Positions 23,641 through 35,878 of a stretch of DNA of 64,000 nucleotides are shown one piece after another. Under the pieces are notes generated by a model. The model was not told the origin of the DNA. It ran no database searches and was given only the letters and a program-made list of their open reading frames with translations. Position numbers and translations under genes: made by a program. Source of the DNA: Leptodontidium sp. MPI-SDFR-AT-0119 (taxonomy: Eukaryota; Ascomycota; Leotiomycetes; Helotiales; Leptodontidiaceae). Location: positions 62,001 to 126,000 of the forward strand of contig JAHLEZ010000052.1 in the NCBI GenBank assembly GCA_020726505.1. Direction: 5' to 3'. Each line of letters begins with the position of its first letter. Positions within the stretch are counted from its first letter, which is position 1.

Positions 23641-24600
23641 TTAGTTTATTAGTTAGTTTATTGGTTATTTAATGAAGTAGTTTATAAGTTAATTATTTTT
23701 TAATTCATTCTTTATTTATTAAAATACTCGCTTATTTAATTTATTCTTAGATTATATATAAATATCTAAAGAAAAAAGTCATTAATCAAATTAATCTAGA
23801 TTAATCTAGATTAATTAATCAAAATCAAATCGAATCAAGTAATATCTTGATTAATCAAAATCAAATCAAATCAAATCAAATTAACCTTACTAACCCCCTT
23901 ATTCTTATTCACTAATATATAAAACACCCGTATAATCCGCGCCACTTTAACCCCCTCTCACTAAATCCCTTAGCGGAATTACTTATATACTTCCGCTTAT
24001 TAAGTCTATAATACTTTATCTCTTTTTATTTAATTCTTAAATACTAATCACCTTTCGTTATATCCATTTATTAATATCGTTATAACTGCGGGGACTAATA
24101 TCTTAAAATATTAATATCGTTGCCCCGGCTTCTCTTCTCCTCCTACTTTTATACTAATATATTATTACTGACATATTGCCCGTAGAACCCTATACTATAA
24201 ATAACTTCCCTTACCCTTAAAACTACTTAATATTACAATGTGTTATTACATAATAGCGGCCTAGTTAATAATCTTAATTATACTACGCCGCTAACAATCT
24301 GATATTTAGTGTATCTCGCCCCCGAAATCCTCGACTAAATAACACGCTAAGTATACTTAATATTACTTCTCTAACTGTTCCTTAAATAGTTTAACTTTAA
24401 TTATATTGTTTTATTATACTAACGTATAACCTAATACTGAAATAGAACTTCGTTCTCGTGACCGCTTTAGTTATTTTTAGTAGCCTTAGTTACAGTATTA
24501 GATTTTAGTAATCTTAAACTGTTATTAATATTCTTTAGCCTTTTCCTAATTATTTAATTGAAAATGGGGGGCTATTAGGCGGCACCACATCGTTATCTTA
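23641..24600. other. TA-rich sequence with TTGATTAATC/AAATC low-complexity repeats
   Basis: At about 23770-23890 the sequence is built from repeated TTAATCAAATCAAATC and TCTAGATTAA words. The remainder to 24600 shows no coding frame or motif I recognise. Confidence 0.5.
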
Positions 24601-25560
24601 GTTATTAGGCCTTATCTTATTATTATTTTGATTGCTTCTTATTATTACTTTATTATTTTTAAAACACGACACCCTCCTTTGCCGCTTCGTGCCCCTCTGT
24701 TCTCTTCTCTTAAATCTTGGGCCGGAATTTTAACACTTATTATCCTTAGAATTAATGCTTATTACCTTATTATTCTTAAATTTGAATTGTATTTTTTACT
24801 TCTTAGCCCTCTACTTCCGACTAGGATTATTATTTATATAATTAATAGGCCTAATAACTTTTCCTTTATTATTATCTACGACCTTATTACTTTAAACCCT
24901 ATTATCACTCTTACTAACTTTAATCTCGCTTGATTCTTCTCCTTTATAATTGTCTATTACCTTACTACTCTTTTTATAATCTTCGTTATTACTCTCGTCG
25001 ACTTTAACCTCACTTAAATCTCCTTCACTATCTTCTACTATATCTTTATTACTTTCTTTATAATCTTTATCCCCATTGTCGTCGAATATATTAAACACCT
25101 CCCCTTTATTATTTATTACTTTTTCCTTAACTTAATTATTAATAATTACTTTAATACCTTCGTTAACGACCTTTTTAATAACCTTATTTCTAACTTCTCT
25201 TTCTTTTTTCTTATCCTTAGATTTACTTACGTTAATCTCCTTAACCTTATTATTCCTTATATTAATATTAGTATTAATAATACCCTTGTTATTTCTTAAA
25301 CTTAATTTACTTATACTCTCTTCGTCCTCTCTAATCTTAATATTCGTATAATTATCCTCCTTCTTATTCTTATCTATTACTTAATACCGCTGTCGATAAT
25401 CTTAAAACTATGACTATAAGCGGACTTTCTAAAATAACTTATTATTACTTACCTTTTACTTCTTATACTTTTTATTCTTATATACCCTTATACGCTTCTC
25501 GCTTATTAATTTAAATAGGCGGCTACTAATATTAAACGGACATATTCGGTATTAAAACCT
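24601..25560 (-). other. TA-rich remnant with an acidic/lysine-rich minus-strand frame
   Basis: On the minus strand 25098-24892 is open and encodes a very acidic Asp/Glu/Lys/Ser-rich stretch (FDDNGDKDYKESNKDIVEDS). Upstream, to about 25380, interrupted frames are also rich in Lys and Arg. This could be the disordered part of a decayed protein or simply a product of biased composition. No domain is recognised. Confidence 0.3.
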
Positions 25561-28092
25561 ATCGATCACGGGGATAGTTAACTGCGGCCTAGACCCGTCC
25601 CTAGGTAATCAGATGATTGTAAAATCATACTACTAATCAAACGTGCTCAAAAACTCTTATACTTGTCTACGGTCACGTAGCGGAGTCTCGTATAAAACGC
25701 GTAAATGTTTACTAAACGCGCACGACTAAACAGCCTTACGGCACTTATTATATAAGTAAATAAATACTTAAAACGCGACATTCACCTAAATCAAATCTTT
25801 TAATTTAGGCGGGATATTTGCGGGGCGCTAATTATCTATGTTAAACGCGTTATATAAAATAGAACTCCTAGTATTAGGCCCTAATATCGCTCGCGTTCGC
25901 GCGTGTAACCTGCCCTCACGTAACTATATTAACAGTATTAGGCTCTAATACTAAATGATAAAGCACTTTAGTACTAATTTATATAGCCAAAGTATCTGAT
26001 ATTAAGGACACATCAACTTAAGAGTTATTATTAGCTAGGTATACAACGCAAATCGAGCTTACTTAGCCTAAGTTAAGTAATAAAAGCCAGCAGAAGACTA
26101 AACTACCCTCTTTGTAATCTTATCGACTTCATTCTTATTTATATTATAATAAATATCCTAATATTATATTAATCCTAAGTATAAAGTATGTCTTATAACC
26201 TTACTTTAGTTTTGTAATAATTAGTCCTTAACGCCTATCTCTCGCTACTTAATAGTATAAAAATGCTACTACTACTGACTATTATAGTCGTGAAGCTTTT
26301 ATTTTACTCACTACCTCGATGTCTTTTATTATTAGATTTTCGGGCAAAAGTAGCTATAATAACCCTATAAGTTTCAGAAGACCGAGACTAATAACTATTA
26401 CGCTCGTTAACTCTAACCTCTAGCCTAGGGTCGTTACTACTAATATTTAAACTATTATCTTAAATGTTATTATTAGCGTACTTACGGCTAAACTTATTTA
26501 TTAAGTCCTTTACTTTATCTAAGCTTTAGTTCTTAGTTTGCTCTAATATCTTTAGCCTTAGTAGTTACGTCCGCTCTTACACGGGGACAAACCCTTTCGA
26601 CTTAATACTCCTTTTCTTAACTACTTAAAACTCTTTAATTTCTTCTTATTCGTGCACTTTAAGTCCTTGAGTGTTATATATACTAATAAGTTAGGAGGTA
26701 TCTTATATATTTTAATACTAATCGTCACTAAATATCTACTGATGTGTATTTTATAAAATATTATAAAGTATAATAAGATAGGAATAAAAGGAAGCTTTAC
26801 TTTCTTAAGATTAATATATATAATTAAAAATCATATTATTTGTCCCTTTAGACCTTAATTACGGTTAGTCTTTGTTAATATAATAAAGGTAAAATACAAT
26901 AAGTACGGGAGAACTTAATACGTTAGACGAATAAAGTAAAAGAACTTATCTAACTACTTATCTACGTATTTATATCTTAAACGTCGCTTAACTAACTCGA
27001 AGCTTTTTTATAAGATAACTTAATATAGTTTATTGCCTTAACTACGGTGTTTCTTATTATCTTTTTAAAAAAATAAGAAATCGAGAAGATTAGTTACTTT
27101 CTTAAACTATATTTTATTCCCGGTCACAAAATAAGGTGAACTAACGATCCCGTCGATAGAAAACATCCGCTTTATACGGCTTTAATAAAACTAGATGTCT
27201 CCCTTTTACTTAATTACGTTAGATATTAATTCGAGAAATCGCTTATAGGATTTAAGTATAGCCTTTTATATATTTGTATTAAACTATTTAAGGTTTAAAG
27301 CGTAAAGATATTTAAGCTACTTACTTAGGAGGGCTATACTACGTTATATATTATACTAATCGTACTAAGACTCGGCTTAATTAAACTGAATATAAACGTC
27401 CCGGAAGTCTTTGACTACTTGTTACCGTCGTTTGTGTTCCTCGTATATTAATACATTCCTTATTAGGATATTTTCTTTATATAATAGTACGAACCGCCAC
27501 GTCGCTTAATTAATCTTTAATAAGAACTAGCCAAGTTTATATCGTTCGATAGTTTACTGTATCCCTAAACCTTTTTTTATAACTAGCTTCTCGTTCTAGA
27601 GACTTTCTTAGCGATCCTTATATAAGAGTAATTTACACTAGATTAAGTTACTATTATAATAAAACCGGAGCGCCCTTAACGCAATTACTATAATAATCGT
27701 TTCTAATAATAAATATGTTATAATAATATATATAAGAACGTACTTAAAGAGGAAATAATACTTATTAATTTAAGTATAAAGAAAACTAAGAAGCTTTTTC
27801 GTAAGGACAATATAATAAGGGAGTAGAAACGGGGTAATATTAATCTTATCGTTATATAGATCTTATTAGCGCCACTACTAAGTAATCTCTTTTATTATTA
27901 TTAAGGAGATACAGTGTTCTTCTTAAATGTTGTACGACTTTTATTAATTATTAATTAAGTTAGTATAAGCGCGTTTCTTACTATAAAGATAACTAAATTC
28001 GTAGACGCCTTTTAAAAAAGTAATGCCTTTACCCTTTTATTAAAGTGACTAAATATATCTAAGGTCTAAGGCTAAATTCTTAAGAGACTTAT
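25561..28092. other. Unresolved RIP-mutated sequence
   Basis: About 2.5 kb of TA-rich DNA with stops in every frame. A few stretches, for example minus strand 26600-26240 (ETYRVIIATFARKSNNKRHR), look like old coding sequence, but I cannot place them in a family. They are probably transposon relics. Confidence 0.4.
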
Positions 28093-28263
28093 TTGTGACG
28101 ATTCTAGTGCTTTAGGTGCTGACGTCACGTGCTCAGGGGCTAGTGTTTCAGCTTTAAGGATATAAGGGTTAACTACAGCTACAACTGTCCTTTTTCTGTA
28201 TCTATTGTTCTAAGTACGAAGTGTATTGTCTTGAATCTGTCTGTCTTGAGTGCCTCCGTCACA
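28093..28263 (+). repeat. Solo LTR, 171 bp, with 5-bp target duplication
   Basis: The block starts TGTGACGATTCTAG and ends GCCTCCGTCACA, so the ends form a TGTGACG/CGTCACA inverted repeat. It is flanked by TTATT on both sides (28088-28092 and 28264-28268). Size and ends resemble a Copia-type LTR. It is well preserved compared with its surroundings. No interior or second LTR is adjacent. Confidence 0.8.
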
Positions 28264-28589
28264 TTATTATTAAAGACATATACTTTCGATATATTAAATG
28301 AAGTCTTAATTAAGGTATAAAATTAAGAGTATACTAATTTATCTTAGCTCTCTTTCCCCTACGGCGCCGCAAAGAAAGTTTGGCTCATTGTGTCCTGTAT
28401 TATTACTTAGAGATATATTGTACATTTATGATTCCCCTTAGTTATACTTTTATTAGCGTTAAGAATAGTCCGAGTCTTTATATACGTATCTAAGTAACAC
28501 TTCCTTCACAAGAACACCTTTACTTTATAATTTTTTAGGATATAGTCGTATAATAAAGTATTATCTTTTAAAGTAGTCTACTTTATAAA
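28264..28589. other. TA-rich, nothing recognised
   Basis: Short RIP-like stretch between the solo LTR and the gag-only element. A less mutated patch at about 28348-28410 contains GGCGCCGC but no recognisable feature. Confidence 0.4.
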
Positions 28590-30383
28590 TGTTACGAACA
28601 GGGGTCCGGAACAGGTAAGCTTCGGCTAGGTCAAAGGTCCGACTCCGACTCCCCTCTGACTCCTTATATATATAGCTTCCTCTTATAAAGTAGCTTTATA
28701 GTTTTGTATTCTAAGTGTTAAGTCAACCTTCTACGTCTAAGGCTCTTGTGTCGTTATATTATATAAAACTCCTTTACGTGCGTTTAGAGTATCTGTTATT
28801 ACTACTATTATCGCTGCTGTCCTTTTACTACTTAATTAAATTAAAGTCGTTAATTCTATTATCGATACCACTTACCTTTACTTTCTACACACATTCCCAC
28901 TTATATACGACTCCTTCGTATTTAGCCTGTTACCTCTAGTACTATATAATACTTCCGAATTAAACCTTCCTTTTTGATTTTATTCCTTTCCTTTATTATA
29001 AACTTTTAATAACAACTATAAGCTCTTTACTAGTAATTCACTAACGAGCTCGCTTATAGAGACTCTTAAATCGATGCTCTCTCTTTAATAATTACTTTTT
29101 TATAAAGCTCTTTAACCCCGCTTTAAGAGCAAGTCCGAGCGCGATTAAAAGTAATTCCTAAGAGGCTTAAGCGTCGGCTCCTAGAGCCTCCGAAGTTTAA
29201 CGGCACTTAATTATACTATAACACTTGGCTAGCGCAGCTTTAGCTCGTGTTTAGCGTTAATAGCAAAGCAATTAGCGATTCGTAAGCTTAATTTGCCTTT
29301 ATCTACTTACGGCTAGATTCCGGACTAACTGCCCTTTATCTAAAGCTTCTTAAACACACTAACCTCACAAATACGTATAATTATTATTTAATCTTAAATT
29401 AACTTAATAAGTATAACGAAGTCGAAAACAAGGTTTAGCGAGCTAAGGTAAAGCTCTATAAACTAGCCTAAACCGGCAATTTCCACGGGTTCCTGATTTC
29501 TTTTAAAGTAACATTTAACAAAACAAGAAGCTAGAATTAGGATAATAAGAGGAAAATCGACACTTTACGGCCATGCCTTTCTAAGTACTTTAAGCGCAAG
29601 CTCTAAGAGCACAACATATTAGGTACGACTCTATTAAAGTATTTTAAATTCGTCTCTCTTTACAAGAGGTACACATCGCAACTAACTTTCCTTACGGCTA
29701 TATATGCTCCCGGCAACTCCTCCGGAACAAGTCCGACTTAGCACCACTTTTTATACGACCCTTAAAAGGCCGACAAAATGGACCTTTCTATAATTAACTT
29801 TATTAACGTAGCTTCTCGCTTCTCTTCCTTTATAAGTAGTAATCGTTCCCGCTGCTTCTAATACGGATCAGTTAATTACTACGTCTCTGTTTGTCTAGTA
29901 CCTCCACCGCGTTCTAAATCCCCTTAAGAACTAGTCTAAATACAAACGATTTAGCCTCGAGTCCGATTTTAGTTAACTTAAGTTAATCGTATGATTTCCA
30001 AGGATATTACACGCTCTTCTTAGCTACCCGCTTATATATAACGTCAACTTACAAACGATATAAGTAAATAATTATTAAGCTTAAAGAGAGAGGTTAATAT
30101 TATAGGAGTTGACGCTATACTTAAGACGCTTCTTGAATATAAGTATAAGAATAGTATCGAATCAGAGGAAGAGTGAGAAGCGCGAGGACGAGCTTCGACT
30201 TCCTGAGGGGGTAGTGTTACGAACAGGGGTCCGGAACAGGTAAGCTTCGGCTAGGTCAAAGGTCCGACTCCGACTCCCCTCTGACTCCCTATATATATGG
30301 CTCCCTCCTGTAAAGTAGCTCTGTAGTTTTGTATTCTAAGTGTTAAGTCAACCTTCTGCGTCCAAGGCTCTTGTGTCGTTACA
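28590..30383 (+). mobile_element. Gag-only LTR retrotransposon (copy 1), 1.79 kb
   Basis: LTRs of 169 bp lie at 28590-28758 and 30215-30383 (TGTTACGAACAGGGG...GTGTCGTTACA; the left copy ends TA by mutation). They are flanked by the 5-bp duplication ATAAA (28585-28589, 30384-30388). The interior of about 1.46 kb encodes only decayed gag-like sequence. An open stretch begins at 28715 inside the left LTR and enters the interior, and a Cys-free charged region extends to about 30180. A purine-rich GAGGGGGTAG precedes the right LTR. There is no protease, RT or integrase, so it must have moved using enzymes from another element. A second copy is at 45359-47132. Confidence 0.85.
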
Positions 30384-33300
30384 ATAAAATTAATAAATAT
30401 ATAATCTTTATTATAAAATTATAAGTTAATTACTTAAGACTAAGAATATTCCTAGTTCTTATAAGTTATAGTTAAGTCATTAGTTACATTTATGGATTTT
30501 AGTTTAGTGTTTTTTGTATATATAAAAAGGGTGGCCCCTTGAAATTAATAATAACTAAGGTTCTCAGCGATAGTCTTAAGTATAAAGCTCTAAAGAGTAT
30601 CGAGGAACTGAGGTTATAAAGCGTACTTTAGAAGCTGTTTTCGCGAAGAGTATTTCTAAGTAAGGCTCTTTATAAATAACGTAGTCGAATCTACATTAGC
30701 GATGCGGGCGGTAGCCGGGTAATATTGTAAAATATTAAAAGATTAAATAATCTTATAAATAGCGAGACTTAAGATCTTATTATATTATAGCTCTTAGTCT
30801 TACTTACTAAGGTATATTGAATACTTATAGTCGCTCTCGGCATAGAGCGTAGGAAAGAAGACGAAGATAAGGAGATCTTTTATATTAATTATAGAGCTAA
30901 AGTAGTAATAAGGGATCTTATAAAGAGGGGTAAATTTCCGAGTTAATACCCCGCGCTTATTATATAAAGGAACTTTTAAGCTAAAGTAAATATCTACACT
31001 AAAGTTAAAAAAGGAATACACTTTAAGAAACTAATTAATTCCTTAACAGGTAATAGCTAGACTAGTCGGGAAGCAGCAAGTGTTATCGATATTAAATAAT
31101 ACCTTAGCACGACAGTTCTTTTTATTAATAGTATAATATTACAATAAGCACAAATTCATAAGTAGCTTTTTATCACGGGTTCTAACGTCTTCGGGGGTAG
31201 CCGATATACTAGTGCCTTTAAAGGCTACTTAGTAATTTAGGCCGCTAAAGTCTATTAGCTTTATTAACTTAGTATTATTAAAGACGTTTAAAAGGGGTAT
31301 ATCTCAGTAATTTCCACGTAAGATATTACTAATTTATTAAAAAGACGAGTACTTAAAATAGACATTTAAACGTTGATAATACTTTTAATGCGATTAATTT
31401 ACCTCGCGATGTTACTTGTGTGTATACTCTTGAAAATTCCGAAGCTGCTTGGCTAGTTTAAAGGCAATTCGCTTAGTAAGGGCTAGAGATACTATCGTGT
31501 TTAAGGAAGCTCTTAGTACTAGGAAAGTTATTATATATTAGGGAACTATTAACGCTAGGGAATCTATTACTATTAAAGTAAAAGCTAGGATAAGTGTAAA
31601 GGTGGCGGGATCTGGTATTATTTAAATCACTAGTTAAGCAGGCGAAGACAATACAAAACTTCCAATTCGACGAAAGAGTAACGGCGAAGTATCGCTAAGA
31701 AGCCTCTCTATGACTAAGGGGAAAGATATACTATTAGTAAGTGATCTTGTTACTAAGGGCTTTATTTATAACAAAAGGTTATTCTTTTAAACAGGGAATA
31801 AAGTACTCTGTTTATTAATGTTTCCTTTGTTAGTTTTATTTAATAATAGTAAAAAAGGTGACTTATATTAAATTAGTGTTTACAATAGTATTATGTTCTT
31901 TAAGAATCTTTAAATACTTACTAATCTATTAGATATATTTAATACGGCAATATTATTATTGTCCCACGTTATAATTAACTTATTTATAGAAGTAATTTAT
32001 AAAGAGTAAGAACGCTGTGGCTTCTTATTACGGGCTTCCTTTTCTTCGCCTATTATATTTAATCCCTTTATCGTTTATAATCTTAATGTCGCTACTTTAA
32101 CTCGTCTTTTAATTAGTGTTTTTCTTGCCTTCTTAGCTGCGTTAGTCGCGTTAGTCGACTATAATCTTATTAGAATTTTTATAATCTCTACTTCGTATTT
32201 GTCTTTCTTAAGATTAACCTCTTATTCGTTTACTTAAATCTACTTAATTTATACGGCAACGTCGGCATTTTTATTAAACAGAGGTAATTAAGTCGGTGAT
32301 AAAGAAATCGGTCGTAAGTTTTGTGGAACATTACTCGACTAAACGTTACTGTCTATAGGTATTCGAATATTAGAACTCGTTCGAAGTCCGCTAAGAGAAG
32401 TATTAGTTAGTACGTCTAAGTAAGGGGGCTCGTAAGTAATAAAAGAAGCTGGACTAATAATTTAACGCAACGCCTGCCGCGACTAATAATATAAACGTCA
32501 CTTACTCTCTCTTATAGCCTCTATTATATCTAAATTAGTTTTATACTTTTTAAGCTTACCGCCGCGTTTTTTAGAGATTAATTTAGAGTTATTAAAATAA
32601 GTATAAAGAAGGAAGTAGCTCTTTAAGCGCTTATTCAAGACTAAAAAATAACCTCGATTCGGTTAGTGCCATTCCCTTACTTATTATATAAATTAAATAG
32701 GTCTATAACTTAACTAATCCCGCTATTAAGATTCAAATAATTATATACGATTATATATTCCTTATAATAATGTTTAGGGCTATCTAATCTTTTTATTATA
32801 TTTATAATTAATTATATTAAGTATAAGTAAAGTAAGACTAGAAAATAACCTTAATTAAGAAGGCGGTGACCTGCCGGCAGTACTAGGCTTCTCGCTAAAT
32901 CGGGAAGCGCAGTACTATAACACTTACCTTTAATTAATTATATCTCTTACTATAATGCTTATATTATAATATAAATGAGTGTAATATTACTTCTAAGTAA
33001 TTTTTGGATGGAAAACATACCTTAAATCCCAAATTCCATCCTGACCTTCACCCGATAAAATCTATTCATATAGTGACGTATTATCTTAGTCACCATAGGC
33101 TTAGTCGCTAGTAGCAAGTCGGCCTGTTCTACGGCTAAAGCCTTCGCAGTATTTGCGGCCTTCGTCTATTACTTGGCTAAGAAAGCACAATAATAAGGTT
33201 TAGAAGTTATTAGGCGCCGAGGATCGAAGGACTTGCCTTAAATATAGTAAGGTCCTTACGACAATTACTAATAAAAACCGGCATATTATCGACAAATACC

Positions 33301-33660
33301 CCGAGAGTCTGGGGTAAGAATAGGCGTCAGTAGGTTCGCTAGTAAGGGCGACAGTACTAATCTTTCACTTCTATTAGTTCTAGTGTAGGGCGAGATATAT
33401 ATAAGCGAGGAATCGTAATAATCACGAAAAGAAGGTCTATTAGAGGAGGAGTAGTACTTACGATACTAGGCAAGCGTAAACGTAACGGGAGTAGAGTAAA
33501 GGGTTTCTGGGTTCTCGGGCGTTAGACTCGGAGTCCAAAGTAATAATGAATAATACTATAGTATATGTGAGTGTTTTTAGTATTAGTATAAGGTTTAGAG
33601 TTATAACCTTACTTTTGTAGTTCGTAATTGATTTTATAAGGCGGAAAGGCAAGTAGGCGT
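30384..33660. other. Unresolved RIP-mutated sequence with decayed coding traces
   Basis: TA-rich DNA. Plus-strand traces at about 31050-31800 (for example FITGSNVFGGSRYTSAFKGY and ISTQDITNLLKRRVLKID) look like an old protein that I cannot assign. Minus-strand traces near 33460-33650 are likewise unassigned. A short GC-richer hairpin-like patch (ACCTGCCGGCAGTACT) is at about 32870-32890. No intact gene is present. Confidence 0.4.
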
Positions 33661-34739
33661 ATTTATAAAAAAAAAAAGGGACTTCATATTTCGTTTTAGA
33701 GTTTTATTTATAAATATTTCTTTACATTAAACATTAGGATTTTTACCTTTTTTTTCTCCCGAAGTCTTACTGTCGTTTAATTACTTTTTGAATTCGAATA
33801 TTAATAATAATTATAACTTTAATTAAAAGCTAGAAGTATATTTAAAAACTTAATATAAAGTTATTAATTAAATGAAAAAGTTAAATTATTATAAGGTTTT
33901 ACTTACTAAAGAGTTAATAAAAAACTCTTGTTTTTTGTATTAAAGCCTTATAACGATTTTATATTCTAATAAAATCTAATAACTTATAATATTAAGTTTA
34001 TTTAAAAATATAAAAATATTAAAAAATTTAAAATTTAAAATTACGTATTTAATAATATTATTAAAATATTAAAGTAATATTTTAAAAACCTCGTTTAATT
34101 TAATAATAAAAAAATAAATTTTTAATATTTATAACTAGAATCGAACTAGTATAGTAGAGGAGCAGATAACATCTACCTTAACGTGCTACTATCACACTAT
34201 ATAAGATGAATTATTAGAATAAATATTTTTATTTAGTTATATATAACTAATAAAAAAATTCTTAATAATAAATATATATTAAAATTATTTTTAACTTTCT
34301 TATTTATAATTTAAATTTAATTATTTTTTAACTAAAATATAAATCATACTAAGGTGTAAAATTATATATAAGAAACTAATATAATTTTATTATTTAGTAC
34401 TTCGTAATAAGTAATATAAGGTTGTTAATTAATTTTAAAGATTTACTTTTATATTTTAAATTTTATAAAATTTAAAAAGAATTCAAGTATACTTATAATC
34501 AAATAAGAAAATAATATTTATTTTATAAGTTATATAATATAATAGTAATACATCGAATATTTATTATAAATATTTCTTTATCTTTAATTCAATTTTAAAT
34601 ATAACTATTAGTGAGAATACAAGTAGCCTTTAGGTTACTAATACTCTTACTTTTTTTTTACTTTTTTTTACTTTTCTTTTCGCTTAATCTTTAATACTTT
34701 ATTTTTAATTTATTATTTTTTTATTAAACCCTAAAAAAT
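33661..34739. other. Extremely TA-rich non-coding stretch
   Basis: An A-run of 11 at about 33668 starts a block of mostly A, T and short homopolymers without open frames. Apart from the tRNA-like sequence at 34129-34204, nothing is recognised. Confidence 0.5.
34129..34204 (-). tRNA. tRNA-like sequence, degenerate
   Basis: On the minus strand a T-arm ACTAG-TTCGATT-CTAGT with a 7-nt loop is clear. Upstream a short D-arm GTG-ATAGTAG-CAC and a weak anticodon arm (GGTAG-ATGTTAT-CTGCT, loop reading GTT in the anticodon position) can be drawn. The acceptor stem is a weak A/T pairing. A variable region of normal length fits. It lies in TA-rich, probably mutated DNA. It is therefore more likely a pseudo-tRNA or a tRNA-derived SINE head than a working gene, and the anticodon is uncertain. 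Confidence 0.35.
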
Positions 34740-35180
34740 TATACTTATACTTTAATAAGATTATATACCTTAATAGCTTTTATAAGTCTAAATAAAATAA
34801 AAAGGTTAAGTTATTATAAGTATTTACTTACTAAAACACTTATTATGACTTTACTTAATTATAAGATATTTTTTAACTTTTTATTATATAAGCCGATTTT
34901 TATAATTTTTTAATAAAACTACTCGCTTTAATAGCCTTTATAAGTGTACTTAAGAAACTTATATAAAATTATTAATAAAATAAAAAATCAATCTACCGTA
35001 AGCATTTACTTACTAACACACGTGCTTTAACTTTACTTAACCCTAAAACATTTTCTAACTTTTTATTACATAATCCGATTTTTATAATTCTTTCATATAA
35101 TTACTCGTCTTAATAGCCTTTATAAGTGCACCTAAGAAACTTATATAAAATTATTAACTTAATTAAAATCGGGCGCAGGT
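34740..35180 (+). repeat. Tandem repeat, unit about 180 bp, about 2.4 copies
   Basis: Two adjacent units, about 34819-34999 and 35000-35180, share ordered blocks: TTTACTTACTAA, CTAACTTTTTATTA, CCGATTTTTATAATT, TAATAGCCTTTATAAGTG and AAGAAACTTATATAAAATTA. A partial unit precedes them at about 34740-34818. Both full copies are TA-rich, with differences mostly C/T. Confidence 0.7.
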
Positions 35181-35878
35181 CCTTATTTTTAACGCTAAGG
35201 CGCTTGCGGCAACCCCTTATTTTCGACGCTAAGGCCTTAGAACGACCCTGCTCCACGGCAAAATCTCAAGGCTTATAATATTAGGGTTCTTTGTATAGCA
35301 ACTATGTCCCTAAGCCTTTTGATTCCTACAACGAATGCGTGATTTAACATGTATTGCTAAGTAATAATTCGCCCGTGCCTAAGGCCGAAGGTAAAACCTC
35401 GAACACCACTCAACTCGAACAGAGCGAGTAAGATGAGATATATCACGAGTAAACCGGGGGAAGACTATGTATATACAGGCAAAATAGCAAGCACGAAATG
35501 TGGCGATATAGGACAAGTTAGAGATAAGATACGACACACGCTGAGACGAGAAGAGAGGTCTTTAAAGCCCCAACCGAGCTCTAGGCCCTTATGCCCAACG
35601 CAACTAGTAGACGCGTCGACCAGTTGAGTTGGGGGAGCCCCGGGCCCGCGGCCGCGCGCACCGAGAAAATGCAACTCGTCGACGAGCTGTGCCGGGAATA
35701 CCGCTAGGCCAATGGCTACATGGGATAAAATTGATACACATAACTATATTAAGGTCATCTAAGCTATCTCTAAAGCCTTATCCTAAGAGCTGTCTTAGAT
35801 TATGTAAACTATATATCGTAGATTGCGTAGGATATCGGTCTTTCTAAATACTGGCCTTTTACATGACTCTATGTTACC
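35181..35878. other. Intergenic border region with a GC-rich palindrome cluster
   Basis: Composition returns to normal here. At about 35604-35666 there is a dense series of 6- to 8-bp palindromes (ACTAGT, ACGCGT, GTCGAC, CCCGGG, GGGCCC, CCGCGG, GCGGCCGC, GCGCGC). Short frames on both strands (35433-35627 plus, 35465-35674 minus) mirror each other and lack support. The 3' UTR of the NACHT gene should reach into this region. Confidence 0.4.

Noticed and set aside
24628..24933. 101-aa hydrophobic plus-strand frame
   Set aside because: Composed of Ile/Leu/Tyr/Phe from TA-rich DNA, with no domain. It is typical of biased composition.
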